Below are positions 36,202 to 46,427 of a stretch of 58,771 nt of DNA, in pieces (position 1 is the first letter of the stretch; every line of letters begins with the position of its first letter). The stretch is from Caecitellus pseudoparvulus (lineage: Eukaryota; Bigyra: Bicosoecida): assembly GCA_965644315.1 (NCBI GenBank), contig CBFFRQ010000023.1, forward strand, positions 1-58,771, written 5' to 3'. The notes under the pieces are model-generated. The model was given only the letters and a program-made list of their open reading frames with translations, made no database searches and was not told the origin of the DNA. Made by a program: the position numbers and the translations under genes.

Positions 36202-37742
36202 ATGGCAGTGTCCGTGCAGCCGACAGCCGGCACTGCGCAGGATGTGTGGCGGCGCATCGGCATTCTGGGCGGGGGGCAGCTGGGCCTCATGATTGCAGAG
36301 GCTGCGCGGCGGCTGAACGTGCACACAACGGTGCTGGACCCCAACCCTGCATGTCCAGCGTCCTTGGGTGAGTGGCGCCCCACCCCGCCACGGCCTGCCA
36401 CGCCCACCCGGCCAACACCTGCCGCCCGCTCCAGCTGCCGACGCGACTTTGGAGGGCAGTTTCCGGGACGCTGCCCGCATCCGAGACCTAGCCAAGGCGT
36501 GTGACGCGCTGACGGTGGAGATCGAGCACATTGACACCGGTGCCTATGGCGAGGCGGGCCGCGCCTGCGGCATTCCGACGGCGCCCTTGCCGGCCACCGT
36601 GGCTCTGATCCAAGACAAGTTCCTGCAAAAACAGCACTTTGCAGAGCAAGGCGTGCCGCAGGGGCCCTGTCGGTCCGTGGACAGTGCCAAAGAACTGGCG
36701 GTGGCTAGCCAGGTGCGTCAGCTGCGCCGTTCGCGCAGCCCGCGTAGCGGCGAACCAAGTGCCTTCACCTGCGCAGGAACTGGGCTACCCGCTCATGCTC
36801 AAGGCTCGCAAGGGCGCCTACGACGGGCGAGGCAATGCTGTGATAGACTCTGCTGCGTCTGCCGTCTCGGCAGTCGCCAGCCTACTGCCGCCGCCTGCAG
36901 CAGAGGCGTTTGCAGCGGGGCAGCCGGGTGGCGCGGGCTTGTTGTACGTGGAAGGGTGGGTGGCGTTCCAGCGAGAGTTGGCGGTGATGGTGGCGCGCAG
37001 TGCCACGGGGGAGTGTGCAGCATACCCTGTCGTAGAGACCGTGCACAAAGACAGCATCTGCCACGTCGTCATCGCACCTGCTCCCGTGTCTGACGAGGTA
37101 CACGCTGCGGCCACCGCTGCGGCGTTGGCTGCGGTGCAGTGCCTCAGCGGGGCCGGCGTGTTTGGCGTGGAGCTGTTCCACACAGACGCGGGGGCCGTCT
37201 TGCTGAACGAAGTGGCCCCCCGCCCGCACAATTCCGGGCACTACACCATTGAAGCCTGCGAGTGCGACCAGTTCGAGCAGCTCGTGCGGTGTGTACTGGG
37301 GCTACCCCTTGGCTCCACTGCGCTGCGTGTGCCGGCGGCCATCATGGTGAACGTCCTGGGCACGCCGGCGCAAGAAGACGACGACGATGCCGCTTTGCTG
37401 CCCAGTGCCGAGCTTGCCGGCGCTGCCGCCAACCCCCTGTGGAGTGACCCCGCAGCCAAGCAGGTGCTGCTGGCCAGCGGCGTTGCCGAGCCACGCGCAG
37501 TGCAGTCCACGTGGGCCATGTGCCAGCGAGCCTTGGGCGTGCCAGGTGCTGCCGTGCATTGGTATGGCAAGGCAGGCACGCGGCCGGGGCGCAAGGTGGG
37601 CCACATCACCGTCACTGCGCCGAGCCAAGCGGAGGCGTTTCTCCGCGCCGGGCGCGTGCTGGGGCAGGGCCTCGCATCTGAGCCTGCGTATGCCCGGTTC
37701 TTCCCCGCGCCCTCTGACGCGACGGGCAGTGCAGGGAAGTAG
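36202..37742 (+). CDS. purK: phosphoribosylaminoimidazole carboxylase ATPase subunit (PurK)
   Basis: ATP-grasp enzyme converting aminoimidazole ribotide to its N5-carboxy form, followed by a PurE mutase. Exons 36202-36367, 36435-36712 and 36777-37742 join in phase to 469 residues (introns of 67 bp, GTGAGT, and 64 bp, GTGCGT). The N terminus GILGGGQLGLMIAEAARRLN binds nucleotide. LTVEIEHIDTG, ELGYPLMLKARKGAYDGRGN and LLNEVAPRPHNSGHYTIEAC are canonical ATP-grasp/PurK motifs, and HWYGKAGTRPGRKVGHI is the C-terminal signature. No PurE domain is fused at the C terminus, unlike plant and fungal enzymes, so PurE must be encoded elsewhere. The gene ends 30 bp from the convergent CFAP52 stop. Confidence 0.95.
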
Positions 37743-37772
37743 GTGGACCCCTCGCTCGTCTTTGCATTGCGC

Positions 37773-40104
37773 TCAGCCGAGCCTCAGCCCCGGCACGCTG
37801 GACGGCGTTTTTGAGGCGGGCTGGGCCGGCGCGGGTTCCTGCGTCAGAGGCCCGCCAGCCTCCATGCTGCCATCTGCACCCTGCGCCTCCCCCTCCTCCC
37901 CGCCATAGAAATTGTACACGACAATGCAGCAGTCCTCCCCCACGCTGACGATCTGCCGCTCGTCGGGGGCCCACGCCAGCCCCAGCACGCGGGCTGTGTG
38001 CCCTTCCAGCACCTTGCGGGAAATGACCTGCCCTCCAACAGGCGTCACGCCCTGCGTCGCCAACTCCGTGCTCAGCGGCATGAGCTCGTACACAGTGACG
38101 CTGGCGTCGTCCCCTGCTGTCGCCAGGAAACGCCCGGAGGGGGACACTGCCAGCGCATTCACCCGTGCTGCGTTGGGCGCGGGCAGCTCCTGCACGGGCG
38201 TTTCTGGCACGTCCACGTCCCAGCACAGCAGGCGGCCGTCTGCGCCGGCGGTGATGATTTCCTGCTCGCTGTCCCTGCGCTGCGAGATGGCTGTGAGGGC
38301 TGCCGCTGCCGTGGAGGGCAGCTGGTGGCACACCACCTGCCGCTCCGTGCGCAAATCGTACGCAAACACGCAGCGGTCCGCACCCACGCTGTGCAGAATG
38401 GCGGGGGACAGCACGTCAGGCAGCACCTGCAGCACGCCTTTCGTGTGGTCTGCGAACACTGCCACCAATTCGCGTTTGTCCCTGCTCCACACCGCCACGC
38501 GGCAGTCCTCGCCGCCGCTGATGACGGCGAGGGGCGTCAGTGCGAGGCTGGTAGCGGCACCACGGTGCGCTGGCACGTGCCACAGCAACTCCCCCGTTCC
38601 GCCAGTGAACGCGCGCAGCGCACCGTCCTCCCACGCAGACACAATGGACCCATCCAGTGTGTCATCCATGGCCACAGCCGTCACCGCCACGCCGCCGGGG
38701 CCGCGGGAGCTCTGCAGCACGCTGTAGTCGTTCAAATCCCACACGCGCACACGGCCGTCAGCTGACCCCGTCGCAAACACTTCACTTGAGGTCGTGCCGA
38801 AGGCCACACAGGTGACAGGCCCCGTGTGGGCGGCCTCCAACTCCAGGGGGGACAGCGTCACATCCCCAGTGGTCGGGTGACTCCCAACTGCAACCCTGTA
38901 CAGCCGCCCCGCCGCCGTGCCCACCAACAGCCACGACCCGTCTCCCGCCGCGCTGATGGATACGATGCAGCCTGCCAGGTCCACCCGCGCCTGCACAGTC
39001 CAGGAGAGGTCACCCCCCACCACCCGCACCAGGGCGCCCTCGCCCGTGCCGGCGTACACCGCCGCCGGACCCGATGCCAGCGCCGCCTGGGCGATGGCGG
39101 CATCCGCTGCGCTCTGCACAGCTGTGCCAGCGGGCAGGGTGGAGGTGGTGGATGCGGGGGGGGGTGGCACGACGCACAGGGCGTGCACACCCCCTGAGCC
39201 GATGGGGAACGACCCCCTGTACACGTTGGCGGCTGCGGAGAATACGGCCATTTCTCCGCTCTCGGTGCCCGCCAGCACGCTGCCGCTGGTGGGGTGGCGG
39301 TCGTAGGCGCCACACAGGTAAGCACGGTTGTAGCCCGTGCAGGGCATGCCTGCTGGCTCGGCGGAGAGTTTGTAACGCAGCACGCGCACGTCGTAGGTGA
39401 CGGCTGCCTCGTGCACGGAGCTGCCGAGCGAGAAAAAAAGCGTGTACTCCGGGCGGCGGTGGGGGATGGTGACGCCGCCCCAGGCCAGGAAGCCAATGGA
39501 CTTGCCGCACTTCTGCGAGTGCAGCTGCTCCCCCGTCTGCATGTCCCACATGAACAGGCTGTCGTCGGTGCCGGCGGCCACGAGGAAGCGATCGTCCGGC
39601 GCAAACGCCAGGTGCTTCACGCCGTCCCGGATGCCGAAGAGATTGTACACCTGCTTCTTACTGCCTGCATGCCATACGACGACGGGCGCCTCGCGGGTCT
39701 GCGCAGCGCGTGGCGGGCGGGCGGGCGGCGGCGTGAGCTGCAAGCTTCAGTTACGGCAGGGGAGAAACGCCCCGAAACTCCGCAGGGCACTGCGGCCGAC
39801 GCCCAGCACGCACCGCTGCTCGACGGGAGCCCACTTGTCCCGAGGCAATGAGTGTGCCCATGGGCGACAGCACGACGGAGCTGATTGACTCATCGTGCGC
39901 CCTCAGGAACTCCTGCTTGTGTGGGTCCGTCGTGTCCCCGATGGCAACATGGGCGCCTAAACTCGTCACGAACGTGTTGGCTTCCCCCGGGTGCACGTTC
40001 AGCGTGTGCGGGTGCAGCCCTGTGTACCCGATGACATGCTCGATCTCCAGGATGTCTGCGGGTGGCTCCTCGCCGCTGCCCACGATGCCCGGCACTGCCG
40101 CCAT
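37773..40104 (-). CDS. CFAP52: cilia- and flagella-associated protein 52 (WDR16) homologue
   Basis: A WD40 protein of the flagellar doublet microtubules. Exon 1 (39814-40104) starts MAAVPGIVGSGEE and contains VIGYTGLHPHTLNVHPGE, the family's opening. A 115-bp intron (GTGCGT...GCGCAG) leads to exon 2 (37773-39698). Total 738 residues, about 120 more than animal proteins, mostly from a Pro/Thr/Ala insertion near the middle. Two seven-bladed propellers are visible (for example LFGIRDGVKHLAFAPDDRFL, SADGRVRVWDLNDYSV, HTARVLGLAWAPDERQIVSV). The upstream frame is open to 40323, but family comparison supports the internal Met at 40104. It is head to head with the unknown gene at 40488. Confidence 0.88.
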
Positions 40105-40487
40105 GTTGGTGAGCTGGGCTGCGCCACGAGCAGCGGCCTGCTCGGCACGCTGAGAGCGCGAAGGGGGGCGTCGCTGCAGCTCCTGGGCGCACCATGTGTG
40201 CACCGTGTTGTGCAGTGGGGTGGGATGTGCAGTGGGGCTGCGAATGCCCCTGCGGCGTCGATGCGCCCGCGAGGCGCCTGACCAGGCGATAGAGTGGCAA
40301 CTCAAACGCAACCACCCTAGCAAAACTCCTGCATGCTAGAACCCGGCTTCATTAGGTAATTGCTTCACCTCTGCTGCCGAGCATAACTGCATCGTGGTCC
40401 CGAGCGCGCCCTGTCTTGTCGTCGGAGGCGGCTGCCGGGTAGCAATTTCCGCAGGCAGCCGCGGCTACACATCCCGGGCACTGAGCA
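40105..40487. promoter_or_regulatory. shared upstream region of CFAP52 and the unknown acidic protein
   Basis: 383 bp between divergent starts. Part is open in the CFAP52 frame but shows no conserved sequence. It contains a low-GC segment at about 40310-40400. Confidence 0.4.
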
Positions 40488-41568
40488 ATGGACGCTTCCC
40501 CGCGGCGGCCTTCTGCGGCTGGTGAAGATGGTGCAGCCCAAGATGGTGTGCCCACCGATGCCGGTGCGTCCTTTGCTCTGCCCTTGCTCCGACACACGCC
40601 CACCCAGTGCACGCCTGGCCCACACAGAGGCGGCCGCCGCCTGGGAGCAGCAGCTGGCGACTGACGAGCAGTACTACGCGAGTGAGGGGCTGCTGGAGGG
40701 CGGGACTCTGTTCGATGACGTGGCCGCCTTTGCTCCCAGAGGACCTGCCCTGGAGGGCGACTTGTTGTCGGGTTTCCACCACGGTCTAGAACGCGACACC
40801 AGCCTGCCAGGTTCAGGGGCAGACTTCTCCGAGAGCCTGCCCGGCATGCCAGGCGCAGGGGAGAGTGTGACTGCGACAGGAAAGGCGCTGGAAGCCGGCC
40901 AGCACGCGCTGCAGGCGCTCACTGCCGCCCTGGAGGCCATTGACGCTCACGAATTCCTACAGCCGCCAAACCCGGCCCAGCTCCAGGGCACCGACAGCCC
41001 GGCGGCACCAGCCAAGCCACGCCCACGGGCCACAGACCCTGCGAAAGGACCTTTGTCTGGAAGAGTCAAGGCGTGTGCACCGTCGGAGCTGGCAGGGCTG
41101 CCACCTGCGCCCGACGCTGCGCCTGGCAGCGGCGCCGAAACGCCGGCGCAGGAAACGACGCACCTGGACGACGACTTTCACGCCTCCATGGTGGCAGGCA
41201 GCGAGGGGGGCGGGGCAGAACCCACCCTTGCAGAAGCGTTTGCGGCAGATCTGCGCGCCATGCGCCCAGTGGAGGCGGATGGCGACGAATCTGAGCCGGG
41301 AGCTGGCGCGGCGGGGCAACGCAGCAAAGAAGGCATTGCCCTGGGCGAGCTGCCACCAGAAGCGCGCCGCACGCCAGGCATGGGACACGATGCACCAGGT
41401 GCATCCTGTGCCGTGACGCCGAGTCGGGAGGAGCTGGAGGCGCACGCTGCAGCCCTGCACTCGCTTGCAGCAGGGGTGCTTGGCAGTGAGGAAGCAGCTG
41501 CGGATTTCGTGCGCAGTGCACTGCACCCAGCCTCTGCCACGACACAGTCCGCTGCGAGTGACAAATGA
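40488..41568 (+). CDS. unknown acidic, Ala/Glu-rich protein
   Basis: Exon 1 (40488-40563, MDASPRRPSAAGEDG) and exon 2 (40628-41568) are joined across a 64-bp GTGCGT...ACACAG intron in phase, giving 338 residues. The segment AAAWEQQLATDEQYYASEGL is followed by a helix ALQALTAALEAIDAHEFL and a C-terminal helix AHAAALHSLAAGVLGSEEAA; between them it is disordered and acidic. No domain is recognised. The clean splice phase and strong GC3 bias support a real gene. It is followed in tandem by the TBC gene after 119 bp, the only tandem junction in the block. Confidence 0.65.
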
Positions 41569-41687
41569 AATTGCCTGTACCCATGCCGTGTGTGTGGGCG
41601 GCGTGCAAAGGACGCATTGGCAGTTTCCCAGCCTCGTCGCTTTCTGCAACTGCTCACACACGCGAGCAGGAGCGGAGCGGCGGCAGC

Positions 41688-44663
41688 ATGGCTGAGCCGC
41701 CCAGCGGCGAGGGTAGCCCGGGAAAAGGCCTCGCAGAGTTTGCCATTCACGATGGCTACTTTCAGCTGGGGTCCAAGCAGCTGGAGGCAGAGTACAACAA
41801 GGCCTACATCGTGGACGCCTGCACGCAGCTGTCAGACGCCGAGCCGCGCCTGCGTGCGTCCAACGCGCCCCCCAATGCGCCAGTGGTGCTGGTTGTGTCT
41901 GCGACAGACAGACATGCCTTTGACAAACACCGCTCGCACATGTTTGACTCGGCCAGCAACGCCCGCGCAGCCTGGCAGGCCGCCCTGGACGCGGTGAGCC
42001 AAGTGCACTGCAGGACAGGCAAACGATTTCCGCTGGACACAGACTGCCCCCGCCCTCCCCCTCGCTGCACAGTGGCGGCCCGGCACACCCGTGCCTCAAC
42101 GCATCGCGCAACTTGCCTCCTCTTCCCCCGTCCCTCCTGCGCTGCGGTCCCAGCTGTGGTCGCAGGCCCTGGGTGAGTGACCTGGCGCTGCCTCGAGCGT
42201 TGAAAGCGAGTTACTCCACTCGCCCCGCGCCTCGCCTGCCGCACAGGCAACCCCAGCCACATGACCTCCAAGGCCTATGAAGCCTGTCTGCAGCGCGCCG
42301 TCTTCTCCATGGACCTGGCCGGCCTCGTCAAGGCGGCCGCCGCTCCCCGTGACCGCCCCTCGCCACCCCCCCCCGCCGCGGCGGCCTCTCCCCCCCACGA
42401 CGACGACGACGTGGGGCTACTGACGCCCATCCGCATGCGGGGTGGCGTGGCGGAGGCCATGTCTCTGCCCTCCACACCCTCCTCCTTCTCGTCCACCCCC
42501 ACCCTGCCCTTCCTCAACCGCCTGAACCAGGCTGCCAGCGGGGCCCCCACAGTGCCTGCGGCAGGGGGGGTGGACGCCACCCCCGACAGGGGGGGTGAAG
42601 GGGGGTCCCGCCCCGCCCCCCCGGCTCTGCCTTCCTCCCCAGCGGGGCGCATGACTCAGGTGGCGGGAACCCCCCTCACGGGCGGCGCGAGGGGGGGTGC
42701 CTCGCCCCCCGGCTCCACCCCCCTCCTCGCCCGCATGGCTCGTATGGACACCGTGGTGGGCGGCTCCAGCCTCATGGCTAAGGCGGGCGGGCACCCCCTG
42801 CCGTATTTCGCTGGGGAAGCCACCGTGGAGTGCATCGGCCGCGACCTCAGCCGCACCTTCCCCCACCTGGCGTTCTTCGCAGGGGCCGACGCCGCCGAGC
42901 GACAGCAGCTCGCCAACATCCTCATGGCCTTCTGCTTCTTCCGACCTGACATCGGGTACACGCAGGGCATGTCCTACCTCACCGCAGTGCTGCTCCTGAC
43001 GCTGTCGCCGCCGGGACAGCAGGGGTCGGCGTTCCAGGCGGCACGTCGCAGGCGCCGACGCAAGGCCGGGCACGCCCTCGTGCAGGCCCGGCGGAGGGAG
43101 TACCTGGGCGAGGGGGGTGAGGGGGGGGGTACGCCCCCCCGCCCCACCACCTCGGGCGGCACCACGCCATCCCCCCGCACGACCCCCGCCCCCACCCCCC
43201 TCCTGCGGGGATGGGGGCGGCGGGGGAGGAGGGCGCAGGGGGTGGTGGGCCCACCCCCTCCGCCCCTCGCCCCATGCCCAGTCCCTTCGAGGGTGGGCCC
43301 ACCCCCTCTGCGTCCCCCTCCCCCCGCCGCGCCCCCATGCCCAGCGCCCTGCTCCGGTACGGAGGGGGGGGGGGCGTCTCCCCCCAAGGCACCTTGGCAC
43401 GACGCAGCACAGATCCAGCCCCTGTGGAGCCGGCCGCCACGCCGCCCCACGGCCTCCGCCCCCGCACAGGCAGTGCGGCGTCCCTCGTCTCCGTGGCCAT
43501 GTCGGAGGGGGGGGGGACCCCGGCCCGGGGAGGGGGGGGGTCCCACCCCTCCTTGGCTTCCCTCGGCTGGGAGGGGGTGCCGCCGGCCTGACCCCCCTCC
43601 TCCCTGCCAGTGGGCGCCTGGGCTGCCAACGCCCAAGGGGGTGCAGGGGGTCGCGCCGCTGGACCTGGGCCCACCCCCTGCCCCAGACGGAGGCCCCCCC
43701 GCCCCCCCCTGCCAGCCGTGTGCGCACCCCCATTCACCGAGTCCCCCATCTGGCCTCCGGCATGGCCAGTGGGCGTATTACGGCGGGAGGGGGGGGCGGA
43801 CCCCCCCCTCCCGCCGAACGTCAGCACAGCCCCACCCTGGAGGTGCTACTGCGGGGGGGCGAGCGCGCCCTGCCCGCAGGTGGCGCCACCCATGGGCGGG
43901 CGGGTGACTCCGCCTCCCCCCACGCCCCCTCCCCTCCCCCTCCTCCTCCAGCAGCCTGGCAGCCCTGGCCACAGGGGGGCATGCGTACCTGCGGGGGGGG
44001 GGCGGCGGCACCTCCCCCGCCTCCACCGCCAGCGCCACCTCCGCACCCCCCGAGGTGCAGGGGCGGGGGGTGCCCCAGGTCGGAGGGGGGGGCGGCGACA
44101 TCCCCCCCCTGCACCGCCCCTCCGCCGCCTCCTCCGCTGCCTCCGGCCCCGCGGGGGATGGCTGGACGCTGGAGTCCCGCGTCTTCCGGTGCTTCTCGGC
44201 ACTCGTGGCGTCGCCGCCCGTGCGGCACTTCTTCGCCCTGGACCTGGCCGTCATGGAGGCCTGGTTCGACGCCTTCTACTCCGCCCTGCGCCGGCACTCC
44301 CCCACCGCCGCCGACGCCCTGCCACGGGACGAACTGCCCCCCCACGCATACCTCACCAAGTGGCTCATGACGCTCTTTGCACAGCCGCTGGCGGGGCAGT
44401 TGGAGGTCGTGGTGGTGATCTGGGATCGCGTGTTGCTGCTGGGGCCCGTGGAGATACTCCGCTGCGCCGTCGCCCTCGCCACCACCCTGGCCCCCCTCCT
44501 CGCCCACCTGAACCCCGTCAACCAACAAGCCCTCCTCGCACGGGTGCCGGAAGGCCTCAAGCTGTACGAGGAGGCCTTCTTGCGACAGGTGCGGTCTGTG
44601 CGCCTCACGCCGGGCGAGGCGGCGGCGGCGGATGTGGGGGTGGCCCTGGAGCCCACGGCCTGA
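41688..44663 (+). CDS. TBC-domain RabGAP with large low-complexity insertion
   Basis: Exons 41688-41993, 42073-42172 and 42247 to about 43900 are certain at their left ends (introns of 79 bp, GTGAGC, and 74 bp, GTGAGT); at least one more intron removes the stop at 43905-43907. The TBC domain starts VPPALRSQLWSQALG, has the arginine finger in IGRDLSRTFPHLAFF and the glutamine finger in GYTQGMSYL. It then resumes over 1 kb later with VFRCFSALVASPPVRHFF, YLTKWLMTLFAQPL and VVVIWDRVLLLGP. Between the halves lies Gly/Pro-rich sequence with G and C runs. The N-terminal 100 residues are unrecognised. It should stimulate GTP hydrolysis by a Rab. The stop is 47 bp from the DnaJ stop. Confidence 0.8.
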
Positions 44664-44710
44664 CGAGGCAGCAGCGGCAGAGGCATGCATTCACCAGCAC
44701 CACGGGCCCG

Positions 44711-45956
44711 TCACAGCAAGGCGGCCAGCTGCGCGCGTGTGGCGGTGTCTATGTGCGTGGGGAAGGTGATGTGGAACTTCAGGCGCAGGTCACCCTTGGT
44801 CCCCGGCGCCTTGCTCACCGGCATGCCCTCCCCTGGCACGCGCTTGGTGTAGCCGGGCGAGATGACCTCGTTGCAGGGCACGGAGAGCGTGCGGCCGTCC
44901 AGGGTGCGCACCTGCACGGTGTGGTCGCACAGGGCCTGCTTGAGCGTAATACGCGCCGTGTGCACCAGGTCGTTGCCGTCCCGCTCGAACCGGTCGTGCG
45001 GCTTTTCGCCGATGACAAAGACGATGTCAGCGGGGATGGTGCCGGGCGCCTCGTCGCCCTCCTTCTCGAATGTAATCTTCGTGCCCCGCTTCCACCCAGC
45101 CTTGATCGGCACATCCAGCACCTTCTCAGCCGTGCTCCCGTCGGCCAGGCGCCGCGTCACCTTCAGGTGCTTCGTCGTGCCAGTGTACAGGTCCTCCAGA
45201 GACACGGGCAGCTGCCGCCGGATGGGCGGCGCCTGCTGCGGCCCGCGAGACCGCTGCCCGCGCATGCCGGACATGGGCCCGCCCATGGAGCTGAAAACGG
45301 TGCGGAAGCCACCGCCGCCCAGACCGCCTGCGTCGTCGTCGAAACCCATGGAGCTGAACACGGCAAAGGGGTTGTCTGTACCAAAGAACTTCGCAAACAC
45401 CTCGTTTGGATCGTGGAAACCTGCGCCGCCACCAGAGGAGAAGCCTGCGAAGGGAAGCGGGCAGCGGGAACTGAAACGCTGGAACTTTCTTCACGAAACG
45501 CTGCCGGCCACAGGCACCCGCGCCTCCCCGCGCCGCGAAGAGCCTGCCAGGCACAAAGCAGCCCTGCACGTGGCGAGAACACAAGCCTGCACGCACCTCC
45601 ACCGCCAGAGCCACCTCCTCCAGCGCCCCCGGCCTTCAAGCCTTCCACGCCAAACTGATCGTACACTGCGCGCTTCTCCTTGTCGCTGAGCACTTCGTAC
45701 GCCTCGTTGATCTCCTTGAAGCGCTTCGCAGCCTCCTCCTTCTTGTCGGCATTCTTATCTGGGTGCCACTTCACCGCCAACTTGCGGTACCTGCGCAGGG
45801 TCGACGGAAAGCCAAGTGCTTCCAGCCGCGGCGAGGTGCAGCACATCGATGTTGGGCAGGTTCCGAGGAGAACATTCGGCCACAGCGCACGCACGCCTTC
45901 TTCAAGTCGCCATCCGACGCATCCCGATTCACACCCAACACCTTGTAGTAGTCCAT
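44711..45956 (-). CDS. DNAJB: type II (DNAJB/Sis1-like) HSP40 co-chaperone
   Basis: Exons (minus) are 45895-45956, 45597-45790 and 44711-45444 (introns of 104 and 152 bp, both GTGCGT), giving 329 residues in phase. The J domain begins [20 protein letters not shown] and carries HPD in [30 protein letters not shown] completes it. A Gly-rich linker leads to [16 protein letters not shown]. Two C-terminal substrate-binding beta domains follow ([56 protein letters not shown]). There are no zinc-finger repeats, so this is class B. It stimulates Hsp70 ATPase in the cytosol and nucleus. In its length and domain order it is a normal family member. Confidence 0.95.
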
Positions 45957-46427
45957 GGCACACGTGCACAGTGCTCGTGAGCCTGCTCGAGCTCTGCTGT
46001 GCCTGTGTTTGTGCGGAAATTGACACCTGCACACAAGCTGCCAATGCCCTGAGTTTGACCTCGCGCCGATTCACTCCTCGACCCTCGCAATCTGTCTATC
46101 AAATGCTGCGTTGTAGTGGAAGACTGGGAATGTCATTAATATCGTTCGTTGGTAGCTTGGATTTGTCAACAGAACAGCATTGAGTTGCTGCTTCTGGAGT
46201 TTGCCGCCTGGACATCTCCAACCAGCATCACCACACGCACGAAGTCATCCGCCCTTGGGCCTGCAACTCGCACAGGCTGGGATGTGCTAGTCCATACTCA
46301 AACATAGCCGTGCCCGATCCTGCATTCCCTGCCGCACATGAGTTGGCAACAGTCGCACAACTGTCACGGGCCAGTGCCAAGCGACCTCACCAGCGATGAA
46401 AGTTGCTTGCTTGTAAGGGGAGAGGCA
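45957..46427. other. intergenic; contains duplicated 3' flank of the ankyrin gene
   Basis: The left part should contain the DnaJ promoter. From 46305 the sequence ACATAGCCGTGCCCGATCCT and what follows match the segment from about 54297 downstream of the other ankyrin gene, marking the left edge of the duplicated unit. Confidence 0.5.

Noticed and set aside
40105-40323. N-terminal extension of CFAP52 to 40323
   Set aside because: The extension has no family similarity, while the Met at 40104 matches the usual start of the family.
43610-45658. 682-codon plus-strand ORF running through the TBC gene end and antisense to DnaJ
   Set aside because: It is antisense to the conserved DnaJ coding sequence and has no motif; an effect of very high GC.
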